Assembly: GCA_037039925.1 (NCBI GenBank)
Contig: JAXRKP010001049.1
Span: 47,501-111,500, forward strand
DNA length: 64,000 nt
From: Doris montereyensis
Lineage: Eukaryota; Mollusca; Gastropoda; Nudibranchia; Dorididae
Direction: 5' to 3'
The notes under the pieces were generated by a model that was given only the letters and a program-made list of their open reading frames with translations, made no database searches and was not told the DNA's origin. The first letter of the stretch is position 1; the number at the start of each line of letters is the position of its first letter. A program made the translations under genes and the position numbers. Shown piece after piece: positions 35,583-48,400 of the stretch.

Positions 35583-37015
35583 GTGTGTTGTGTCATTCTC
35601 AAGGAATTGTGTTTGATACTCCTGAAAGTAGTCAAGTGGTAACAGGGTAAGAAGAAGGAAGGAGTAAGTATAAGGAATATTTACTTAGTTGCCAGTGTAC
35701 ATAGTAAAAATAACTCAATACAGAAAAGTTGAAACAAAGTAAGATGAATTTCATAAATATATTCTTCATTGATTTTTCTGATTTTGTTCTAAAATACAAT
35801 ATTTGGTGAGTCTATATATATATGAAATTGTATTCAAACATTACCCAAAATAATATCACTTCTAACATCATACACTCAATCACAACATGAAATATCATTC
35901 AAACTTTAAATAGCCCGGTAATGAAACCATCAACAAAAAGGAGCTAAATGTCAATACATATTGTCAAAGAAGGATAACATACAATGTATAAATGGAAAAT
36001 CAGGATTAAGTTTGTGGTTTAGGCTCCATCTGTAACCTTCTAATCACTAAATCAATCATGCTAGGATTAAACAGTGTCTTCATTGAGAATAAAGTTTTCT
36101 TATTTAGATTTTCATCTTAAAACGTCAAGCCAGTCTTTCTATCATTATTATAATGCATAAAAATATGCATATAAAATAATTCAAGTGCAGTTGAGCTTGG
36201 GATTAAAAAACGAAACACCCCAAACAAAAAATCTAACAACAACCGAATTCGAAAACACCCCTATTAACATACAAGAAAATCAACCAAACAACCAACATAC
36301 ACTAGGTAACCACACCCCCCCCCCCACACACACTAAAAAGGACCTTTGACAAGATAATGCAGTGCCATTCAAGATTAACAAAAATCTAAAAAACCCACAA
36401 AAAAAACCAACAAGTGACGTGAAATTTTAACTATACCAATAATAAAAAAACAGAGAGCTGATTACATAAAGCTATAAATAAAAAAACAAAACACCCCAAA
36501 AAAAAAAAACCCAAAAAATAAAACAGAACAAAAAACAATAGACAAATCAAATAGTTGCCTGAGCTAAAAGTCTTAAGACAAGGATCGCCCACAAGGCCGT
36601 CCACCAAAGACAACACTAGTTTTCATGTTACAAACCAGAGAGACACGTCGTTTTGCCAAGGCCAGAACGAAAAACCGTGTTTAAAAGATCACTGTAACTG
36701 TATATAATTTTATTAATATCGCTACAACAAATAGGCAACTAAACATTGTATAAATTCACACAACTTATTCATGATAATGAATCACAGTACTTTACTTAAG
36801 AAGCATGCACCTATTACAACTATCCGATGCTTTCAATATGTCACTGGGTTAGGGGTAACAAGGCTAAAGCTAAAATAACAAACAAACAAAAAATGTATAA
36901 CAAATAAGGTTTCAGAATTCACTCTGTGTTGCTGCTCTCCATGCTCCAGAAACGTAACAAAACAAGTAAATGTGCATTCAAGTACAAACATACACACACT
37001 CACACAAACTTTCAA
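35583..37015. other. Intergenic stretch, A/CA-rich, no gene seen
   Basis: AT-rich with A-rich patches around 36,200-36,560; no exon, RT motif or recognised repeat. Confidence 0.5.
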
Positions 37016-37019
37016 TGGT

Positions 37020-37390
37020 GTTAAAAAAAGGCAAAGATGAAGAAGGATTTATAGTCTGTATCCATGCAGACATTATATTTACATTAGTTATCCACTATCA
37101 CGCCACAAGTTAAGTTCAATTTCCTAGGGAGCATAGGTGCTAGATAGAAACACTCACAAGATCCTTCTCTGCCTATAGCTGGGTTATCATTTGCATCTGA
37201 GTCAAGCAAAGAAAGCAGAGTTAAGTCTCTTGGTGGAGTTGTCACTTATTACCATTTAATTACTCTTTCATGTGGGTACAAAGTCATGAAAATAAACCCT
37301 GAGCCAGCAGCCAGGCTTTGAACTGAACCTGTGTTGCCATGGTTACAAACTCACAACATTACCAACTGCGTCATATTGCGTCTCACATAA
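37020..37390 (-). repeat. SINE family D copy (minus)
   Basis: The minus strand begins with a tRNA-like head (GCAGTTGGTAATGTTGTGAG, then GGTTCAGTTCAAAGCC as B box) and carries the shared body with CTTTGCTTGACTCAGATGCA and the ACAGACTATAAATCC tail. Clearest of the three copies for tRNA ancestry. Confidence 0.65.
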
Positions 37391-38790
37391 TGGTGGATTT
37401 CACGCATAAAAGCAAAATTGTTTACTCCTCAGATTCATACAAATTAATAGTATCATGATAACAATGAACAAAGTTCTAATCAGTCAACAGTGGGTGGTGA
37501 CTTGTTTCTAATATACTTTGAAAAAATTGTCTTCATATGAAGAAGCTGTACACTTTTCGTCTTCACTTTTATTCATGTACAATTTTAGTATGTCAGGTAA
37601 GAGAGGGAATCTTATGATTGGAAGAAGATTGCTTGTTCTTTCTCACAAACATTAGCTACTGACCTAAGATTCAAGACAGAAGGTGACACACCTAGCAGGA
37701 GAAGACATAAATCTAAAGAAACCTTTTCAAATAGCACTCATTACAAGGTGGCATTATTTCAGGTTTTTTACAGGCTACTACTACTAGTGGAATATTTCCA
37801 TGTGTCAATAAATTGTAACCACAAAATTATTTGATGTTACAAGCAAGAGATTGCAATTAAGATGCATTTGTCCTAAAAAAAAAAAGTAAATAAATAAATA
37901 AGACAAGTAAAACACCCCCCAAAAAAAATAATTAATCCAAAACAACACCAACCCAGGGTCAAATAAAATAATGCTCATCAGAAAGTTTCCCAAGCAAGTT
38001 ATTGCACATGAAACTCCAATACCTCATATACTTCATAACACAAATGATTGCGTAATTGGTGAAACAAAGAGCAATTTGAGCCAATTGTGGAAGAATAGTG
38101 CGTGGACTAGGCGAGGCAGCTGCCTACAATGGCACATCTGCCTGCATTATGGTAGGTGTGAAAGCTGATATAAGCTTCATAAGTTCTAATACTATACATT
38201 GATAAAAACAATCTTATTCTTAATACCAGCGATGCAAGCAAATATCAACTCATTATTTACCACCAGTTTATAGAATGAGTGTTTTAACAACATTACCACA
38301 TTCACAAATTATGATTTTGAATCTCAACAACAAAGTATAAAAATCTGTTTTTAACTCAGTCATGAAAAGAATCAAACACACTTTCACATCATGTGTATAA
38401 CATTATACACTTCTGAAATAATAAATACTGAAGAAAAAAAAAAACTACAACCAGGATTTTAAAAATAAAATACAAAACAAAGTTGTTTAGACCAGCAGGA
38501 TAATCTGAAACTTGATCAAGTACTACTTTCAATTTGAAATGTTCATCTGATTCTTCTTTAAATTATAAATCATTTTCCTTGTCAATGTCAGCTTTTCCTT
38601 CATCAATGCTCTGTCAAACACATAGTTAGACTCCCAACTGATGAGCTGGTTTAAAAAAAGACTGCTAATAGTGAACCACGAACAAGAGTATGCAAAACCC
38701 CAAACTTTACTGATGATCTGGAACCCCACACCCAAAATGATGCTTAGGGCACTACACTCATTTAGGGGTTAAGACAGCAAGGAATGTACA
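37391..38790. other. Intergenic stretch downstream of SARAF, nothing clear
   Basis: AT-rich without supported exons. TTTATT (AATAAA on minus) at 38,794 is about 310 bases beyond the SARAF stop and could be its polyadenylation signal. Confidence 0.35.
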
Positions 38791-39108
38791 TTATTTATTT
38801 TAAAAACATTTTTAGTTCGTTTTTTTCTTCTCAATTATAACAAAGGTGAGATTTCACTAAAGAAAGATAACATTTCTTTACAACATAAGGCAAAAAGACC
38901 CTTCATCTTGGCATTACCTTTCGAGGCGACATTTGGAGCCCGTGAAGTGAACAATGGAGAATACCTTTGGTGGGAATTAAAACAGATTGTCACATTTTCA
39001 CTTCGTCTTCACCAAACCAAATCCTCAATGTTCACAAAAGAATGATGGCTGGCTAACAAGGGGCAAATCACAGATAGTAAGATTGTAAGAGAACAGTCGT
39101 CAAATGAA

Positions 39109-39469
39109 TTATATACACTCAACGCCTTTGGGTTCCCCAAAGCCTGATGCAGTCCTCGTACCCGATGATGAGGGACTTGGAGATGGTGATGAGGAAAATC
39201 CACCACTGTTGTTATGGTTATTATAATGATTTGTATTCCATCCACTGTTTCCCCAGCGATTGCCATGATATCCATGATTGCCATTTCTATTGCTGCCAAA
39301 CAAATAGCCTAAAATACCGCCAGTAGCAGCACCAGACCAAAAACCACCACCAGTGCCCCTGTTGGCTTGAGCACGTTGGCTGGATGAAGAGCAATGGCTG
39401 TCATAAGCTGGATTGTTGTTGGTAAAGTTGTTGAAGCTTGAGTTACAGCTTTCATAGGAGGTGGAGGAC
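39109..39469 (-). CDS. SARAF: SARAF exon 7: C-terminal tail (frame shift near its start)
   Basis: The entering phase-1 frame gives GPPPP (as in vertebrate SARAF GPPPPGF) but runs to a stop. The conserved part, GGGFWSGAATGGILGYLFGS through RTASGFGEPKGVECI, is in the next frame. The switch must lie about 39,440-39,465. Confidence 0.85.
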
Positions 39470-42400
39470 CTAAGGTAATGAACACAAAAAGTGAAAAAAA
39501 AATTCAAATGAAAGCTGTCTCAAACATGCAAATTCTTTTCAAGAAATCACACGAAAACGATTTTCAGAGCTCCTACCCCTTTCAACCCTACCACAAAAGA
39601 TCTGTGTTTTCCCAAAAACATTGCATGACGTACCATATTCATTGAGTATGCACCGTGTTTTTCGTTTTCCAATTCGAACTGCTATTAAACAATTGATAAA
39701 AGAAAATTTACTGTATCCTCTTCAATTCTAACATGTAAAACTTCTTACAGTTGCTCATCAAAGATTAAAAACCCTGAAACATGCAATATTCTATCAACTG
39801 GCACCGACTTTCAGGATTCATAAAATGACATACAGCAAACTACTTAAAGATAAACATTTGCCATTGATAGCTTCCATTAACTTTGCCAAAACATAACAAG
39901 CGTCTCTACATTCTTGAAGTAAATAAAAATTTGCACTTCACATACACACCAGATATATCGGGCAGCTAGGACCTACATATTGTATGACAAGATGTTAATG
40001 AATACAAACAGCGGATACTAACTGACTGGAGTAACCATATATCAGATTCCCCCAGACACGAATTATTCGCAGATTAAATGAAATACCAGTAAGCAGAAGA
40101 TACCAAAAATTTAAGCACACAGGATTATAACGAGAACTTAAAGAATAAAAGAAAATGGTAAAAAGAACACATCTTTAAATATAAATATTTCAATATCAAA
40201 AAAAAAAAAGACAAAAAGGCAACTACAGACTAAATTGACTCGCACATGGGTATGATCAATTCTTTCTGTTACCTTGTCCAGCTGTATATTCAGGTCTAAA
40301 TCCGTAGGGTGGCGGCTGTGGAGGGGCAGTTGGCTCTGTTGGTGGTGTCTCATACCCTGCCGGGGGATTCGGGGCTAGGGCAAATTTTGTAGATGACGTA
40401 CATATAGCAAATAAGATGCCGCAAAACACAAGCAAGCCTCCAACTCCACCTTCAGATTGGCCCTTGCTAGGAATGAAAATAAGTTGCCATAAAATTAAAT
40501 TCATCCTTAAAAAATAAACTGTAGGTAAATATGACTTGGAAAGACCTGGAGACAGCTAGAAATGTTAGCATAAGATAGAAGAAAATGGCAGCTCTTGGTT
40601 GATGAAGCTGGGGAGAATAGAATCATTAGTTTTTTGGAATGCTTATTGTTTGACCCAATCCTACCTAACCTGCCTGCTAACACCTTTTCGGTGTCCTGCC
40701 TAATGCGCCCGCCGGAGAGCTGCCAACGTCAGAAATTAGAGGGCTTGTTTACAAAGCATTCTGTCGACAAATCTCGCGAGGTCACGACCTATCGTAACCT
40801 TTAACCTATTCACGAGACTTCACAGGATTTTTAGAAGGAAACAGAACTCTTCTATGTGGCTTGGTCAATATTCTACAATTTTTTAAAGTTCAGAGGTCGC
40901 CAACCAGCAAAATGGTATTTCAGCACGAATGTTAAGCTGGCTCTGCGAATTGAGAGAGGAGATGAACATCGATTTAGGGGCCCAATAGAACCCTGAACCG
41001 TGATGAAAATGATGAAGGCTCTGATATTGAAGAAGCTTTAACTGATTTGAGTGATGACGAGGGGATGATGAAGAAGAAAATAGCGATAGATCTAAATCTA
41101 ACTCTATCAACACTGAGATGAGCAATGCGTTAGCAGGCGAAATCGAAACTGCCGTGCCTGTGGACGACAGAGCTATCCGACACTCAACTTGTGCCATTCA
41201 CAGTGTTCAATGTTTCTGTCCAATAAAATCCTTCCTGTACATGAATACAATTTTAAAAATAAAGAAACAACAACAAAAACATGGAACAAACGTATTTTAA
41301 TAACAATGGGTGCAAACAGGGACGGAGTTATCTCCTTTGCTTAGGCATCCAGCTCAGCGGGCTAGCCAGCGAGTTTAGCAGGATTGGGTTAATATTGTGA
41401 ACACAAAATACCATCAATAAAAATGTTCAATATGTTTTCTGTTGAGATTTCATAACCAAGTTTACTTAAGCTGCCCTGCCTAATTTCAAACTAGAAATTT
41501 AGTAACAACTCTATCATTACTTTGTAATTTGAACAACATTGGAATTGAAGAATTTGGACCTAAATATCTATGCAATGATGAAAACCCAAGTTAAATGCTC
41601 ATTTTGATCCAAACCAACCATTGCCAGTACTTTGCCTTTAAATCTAAATCTAGTGATGTACACTACAATTGGACCACACATGTACTTTGCCACCAATGAA
41701 CCGATTAACCTACAGGGGTGCAACAGTTTAAATGAATATAACCAGGTGCCTACTTAAACCCAGAAATACTGTTGAATACTATCCGAATATCTCTAAATTC
41801 TAGATCTAGAATCAGAATCCTCAAATCTAAGATTGAACATTGCACGCATCATGTAATTAAATCTGGGGCGCAACAGTCCATGTGAATAAAACAGATCTAT
41901 AATCTAGATCTAAATTTATTGTGCTAACTACAAATGTAGATAAACATACAAAGCACAATCAAATATCCATGTGAACTAAGCGTAGAGATACACAATCCTC
42001 TTTCAGTAATAAAACCTGCTTAAACAGGAAAAGAATAGAATGACAATTGATACCTCATTTGTGTCAACTAGACTTATTGCTGGCCTGAGTCTAACAGAGA
42101 GTACCACATTTCAGTATAATCGGTTACCTCTTAACTTATGAAAAGGGATGAAATCAAAAGGTGTAGCTTGTACTCCTCTATTAGATCAACACAATCCAAC
42201 AAGTGATCTAACAACAATCGATAATTAGGAAGACCTCAATTCTGTACCTAAAAGTAATGAAACAAATGATGAAGCCGATTGTTTTACAGCTCCAAAACAG
42301 AAACAAAATATTTAAAACTCCCCCAGAACTTGCACATTACAAAATCTGTAATTGTTCTTGTGGATTCATAGTAATCACAGTCTCATAATCTGTATCAAGT

Positions 42401-45400
42401 TTTACGACAGTTACGAGAAATTCATTCACAAGAGCATATTTATTATGAATACTGTGAGTACTTCGACACATGCTTTGTTTAGAAAAGGATCACAAACTCA
42501 CCTGTTGTAGTTGTAGCTGTAGCTATTACCGCCTCTTTGTTTTTCTCTTTGAAGGCCTTCCTCTGTAAATTCTATGGTGTATTCCAACTGAAGGTGAGAA
42601 ATGAGTTTCATTCAATGGCATGAATTACATTTATCAGTGAAACATTTATTACTAAATAAAAAACAAAAACAGTATCACATATTAATGATAGTTACTTTCT
42701 TTAAACAAAGAAATAAGAAGAAATGTTAAAAAACATTATGAGGTAAAGACACATGCTGAGTTGTGTTTCCTAACATCTGAATTAAGCTACACTGATTGAC
42801 TAAAAATACATAAATGAAACAAGCAAAACTGACTCCATTAGTGCATTTACGATGAAAGAAAAAAAAAAAAAATTAAATGAAGAATTCTAATGCTTACTCC
42901 ACATGATCCTTTTAGTACATATGGATCATTTGGATAGTCATATCCTTCACAAGTAACTCCAACGTGTCCAAAACGATAGGAGTTGTCCATATCGGTCTTA
43001 CATTCCCACTGAAAACAAAAGAAAGAAAAGAAACAATGATATGAATTTTAGTTACAGTTAGATTGAAGGACCCTTCTCTGTATATCTCGCCTGATGCTAC
43101 TACTGGTTTCTTAACTATATAAAATGTAAAATCTACCAATCCTAAGCTGTTTTCTTTCCTCTCTTTTCCCCCTCCAATTATTTTGTTTATAATCTTAAAT
43201 GCTACAGCCCACATCGTACTACTAAGATCTCACTTCTGTACATTGGTTAAGCATATATGGCTATTGCCGTATAACAAGAACTTGGAACAGGATAACTGTG
43301 AAATCATCCCACTTCCAGATCTGAAGAAAAAAACCCTTGCAGATCTGCAAACCCCTGATCAGTAAAATTCACAACAAAAAACTATAACCAATTGTAATAT
43401 TGAGTGAGGGGAGGGTACAGTGATTATGAGCCCTGCCCCTTGCTTTTCTTCCCTTATATGTCAGATAATCACCCAAATGTTCCAGAGATGTTACTTAATC
43501 ATATATTCAATATCGAGTGCAAAAAAAAAAAAAAGAAGACTAAACAGAGGAAAATATTGTGTTCAATGAAGAGCAGACTTGTTGATTTCTGCCAACATTT
43601 TACTTGATTTTTTTCAATGAGAAAGATGAAATCCCATCTAGGCCTTAGCATTAAAAAGGAGATGAAACACACAAAATATTAGAAATGTCCAGGAGAAAAT
43701 GTTCCAAGATAAGAGACTAGGTGATTTTAACATTTGAAATGACAAGAATTCTAGATTCTAGGAGATTAAAGAAGCGTCAAAGTGCTATGGGCCATGTTCT
43801 ACAATCTGACCCTTCACTATTATTGAATGTGTACTAATAGAAATTAAAAACATAACCTATTAACAAAAAAAAACATTGTCACATACCAGAAACAACTATA
43901 TCTTTCTGAAAATGACTTATTATATCCATACAATTATTTTAGATTTGCTAATTTCAAGTTATCCGTCAATTTTTTAGCTTAAAATCTAGATTTAAAATGT
44001 GAATATTCTACCAAACTGCATTAGAATTTGCAGTACAGAGGAAACAAACAATATCTAATGTATGAGAATAGTTTGGTTGGTCTCCGTACAGAGCAACACT
44101 TTTTTTATATTAAAATTGTCCTTTTCATTTTTTAAATTCAAAATGACACCTTATGCTACTAGTCTTGAGCTTAAAAAAGTGTGTCTGACCTGAATGTCAT
44201 AGCCATCTGATCCTTGATTTATGCATTGAACAGTCTTCGGCTGAAATTTATGCTGTGCTGATCCTCCTACACACTTGAGCTGGAGACAAAGAAGCATAAA
44301 TATATTAAACAACTAAAAAAACACATGTCCACGCAGTGAAATCTGCTTGGAGTGAACATCTTGAGGTTAAAACTGAATTGACTCCTGGACTCCTGGTGAT
44401 ATTAATATTAACCATTAAAATGCCCTGTGACGGAACACAGGGTAGAAGAGCGGTAGTTAGTGTACTCACAGACATACATACACAGACTCCATTTTTGACT
44501 AGGAGGCTTTTAACTCTTAGGAGAGTTAATCAATACATGACCTTTAACATCAATATATGGCTTATAATGCTATGGAAGTACAATTCAATCATAAAAAGAA
44601 ATTGTCTCAAATGGGCAGTCAATCGAGCAAGTTGAGTTAATTTTTTTTTATCTATATATAATGTTAATTATAATGAATCAAAGAATTTGGCCTACTGAAG
44701 CTGGAAAATAGGAAGTGTGTTGATTATTGGCCTTTCCGGCTAAGTGTGCGGTAGTTTTGAAAACCCAGAACGGACTTTCCCACAATCTCTCTGAATTTTT
44801 ACCCTCAACTTAAGGTTTCTTAAAAAAACCAACATAGTTAGACTTCACATAAAACATACTATTTAAAGTAAATACAGACGTATGGACTCAAAGTTTAATC
44901 CCGAGCTCACTTCAGTTGTGGATGTTGGGTAGCATCAAATCGAATATAAAACATACAAAATACAATTTTCATGTACATGTTGGTAGCCATGATAATATCA
45001 TAGATAAAAAAGTTAAGAAGGATGTAGATGGCTAGTTCATAGTTAATGTAATGACACAAGATAATATGAAAGCCCCATAGGAACAAAGACGAGACAAACA
45101 CAAGGAATAGACAGAAAAAATCTAGGCCACCATGGGAATCGAACCCGCAACCTCTACGTCGGCACCCATCGCCTCGCCATGAAAAGAAAGCGTGCTACCA
45201 ATCGAGCTAACTACGTTCCCCTAGTTCATAATGGTTTAGGTAAAAAATTATTGTAAAAAAGACATTTTGAAATTTTCCCTTTGATACGAGAAATTTTAAA
45301 CCTTAACAAATACACAAAATCAAGATGGCGGTCAGTTGTTTTGGTCTGTGTTGCATATAAGTAATTCTATATATATGCAGAAAAAGATAGAATTGTTGTG

Positions 45401-48400
45401 ATCATTGTGTATAAGTATAATATAATCAAATTTCGATGGAATCCTAGATCCACCCATTAAGGGGTCTACAGTGGAGGTTTGATCTTTCAGTGGGCTCATA
45501 GACTTAAGGAGACTAAAGTAGGGCTTTGACATCTCAGAAATGGGTTAACAGACAAGATCATGAGGTCATAGTTTTGAATCCTTGGGAAAGATAATTAACA
45601 TGCATTTTCCCAGGTCAGTCATACACACAGTGGATGCCACACAAGTCGATGTTCAAGGGACCTATAAATTTTTTTTTAAAAAGCTTGCTGTATGTAACAA
45701 ATCGACTTAAGCAATTGCTCAGTTAACTCCCCTGACAAGATTTTCAATGTAATGTAACTTCTGATGTGTGCTCACATACTTGTGTTGTTGTTTTGTTTTT
45801 TTCCTTGTTTAATATTATGTGCAGAACGTGTACGTGTGATTGAGCGCAGTGGCAGAATCCAAGTGAAAAGAGAGATGTGGCAATGATGGAATATAGTATT
45901 AGTAAGACTGCGCATACAATAAGATCTGTCTTCCATTTTAAACCAATTGTCTGTTTTGTCCAGGGCTTCAAGGAAATAGATCTAGTAATAATATTAATGC
46001 CCATGGCCGGTACACAATGATTGAGTAAAAATAAGATCCTTGGCAACTCCACATTCTTTCTACCGACCCCCTTCCCCAAAACACACATAACTTACAACAT
46101 CATCGCACGATGTGTAATGTACTGTATTACACATTGCTTTGAACAAAGGAGGAGGCATAATAATATTCTCACCCACCTCTCTCTCTCTCTCTCCTCAGTC
46201 GCAATAGTCACACTTCAATGCTGGCAATACAACGTAGACATACGCGTTATATTATACTAATATAGTTATTGGTGGCCGCCAGCCACACCCCCTCCCGTCC
46301 ACTTTCATTTTGACCTGTACAGTCACAACTGGGTACAATTGACTTGGATAAAGGAGAGACAGACAACAGTCAAGCCACATGGCCTAACATATGCAAACAC
46401 CTGAGCGAAATTTAACTTGCGCTAATTGGATCTTGTGATGCAGGGTGAAGTCAAGTGGAGTAGCTTTAAAAACCCTTAGCCCTTTCCTGCCTAATGGCCC
46501 TCCACAATTCTAGTCTGAGTACCTAATAGGAATGGGCAGTAATCGATACCAATAATCGATACTATCAACACCGACAAAAAATGATCAAGCACTCGATAGT
46601 TTTGTAAAAAACTCAATAGTAATCGACATTGAAACCTATTGGGTAAAATAAAATAAAACATAGAAATAAATCAATTGGTTGAGTGATTTTACCCACTTCT
46701 ACTAATATACACAAAATAAAAAAGAAAACAAAAAAAAGAAAAAGAACTTGGGCCTAATAAAAAAAGCATGATTGTTTTACTTTACAAAGGGAGGTAATTC
46801 ATGATATAATTTATACTTGTTAATTGTTTTTTGCTATATTATATATATATGTGGATATACATAACCACTATCGATCGATACAGGCTTCTGTTAATCAATA
46901 GAGTACTCGATACTGGCCAGTTCTAATTTGGAGGTTGACGGCTGTGGATGCCTTTGAAACATTGACTTTTAAACAATTGTAATTTCATTCATTTTACCGA
47001 TTACACCATGAAAAAACAGCGACTTGAATGGCATGTTATTTAACTTGATGTCATCTTAAATATAAGTCTTTTTTAAACTAAAGAATGTGGTGAGGATGGG
47101 ACTGTCAAAAAATACTGACTTATGCAACATCCATTGTATATATGCAATAGTAAAACTTGAGAAAGACTAGTATCTTGTTCAAGAAGTGATGGACTATTAG
47201 CATTACCTGTCCTATTTCCTGCTATAAATATCAGGATATATATATGCTCTGCTTCTATGGGTAGTAACAGCCTTTTAAAAGAATTTTAGTTGTATTTCTT
47301 CCATAAGGGTGGTAGGTGTGAAGAAAATGTACAGGGAGTTTACACTACATATCATCATGTGCGCGTCAGCTGTGTGCAAAGGAAAACATTGGGTTAGATC
47401 TCTTGCAGTGTAGCCACAGTCATACTCATTGTTATGTTATGTTGGCTTGCTGTTTTGAGTCTCAGCAAAGTGAAAAAGAAAATAAACATTAAAAATTTGT
47501 TTTACATTTCTCAGGCCTGTTTTTTCTGTTTTGTATATTAAGTGTACAAAACAGAAAGGACAGGCCTGAGAAATGTAAAACAAATCCCAAAATTTTAACA
47601 AACAGAGGATATCATGTATAAGAAATATTTCAATTTATGTCTTAACATTCACCTGAGGTACTGGTGATGATCTTCTTGCATTGGTCATCTGCCCTTGATG
47701 AAGAGTGATGACTTTTAAATCAGATAGCATTATTTTGTCTGTATGGTAGTCATTAAAAGCAGCTGTAAAAGGAAAAAGGAAAACATAGGCATTCGATTAT
47801 AATGCAATAAAATTGTTCACATGCCTGGTCAATAAAAAACACCAAGTAATTTCGTGCAATTTATGACATCAAGGGGAGAGCCATGGGTAAGTCGGAAAAG
47901 CTGTTCAATTCTAAATCTTTAGAGACAAACCAGTGATCCAAAAGGACAAATGCTGTTGAGTACAGTGGGTGGAGTTAAGAAGAGAAGGCTGGTCATCTTA
48001 TATTACAGTACATTGGATATAGGGTGGTTACAATGGTAACAATGCCTATATAGCAAATTTTTGACGGGCATAAATTTGCAATATGGCAGGTTTCACAAAA
48101 ATGGGACCCAATGATAACTTGAACTTTTCAATTAATCTTTATAGTATAGCTTTGACAGCGCAGATATAAAAAACATAATATTGTGAAATTTGCTTTCAAT
48201 TTGGGTTATTTTGTGAATATTTTTTGGGTGCGAACGTCAGCAATTGAGACTGATGGCATTTCCTTTTTTTTTAATACATCCTTTTTCAGCTTAAGGTAGG
48301 TGAGGTCAACGACCTTTTATTCTGTTTTCTTTAACTCCATGTGAAAGAAAATTGTTCAAAAAAAATTTGGCGAGTTCTAAATTTTAAAAATCTTTTGGAG

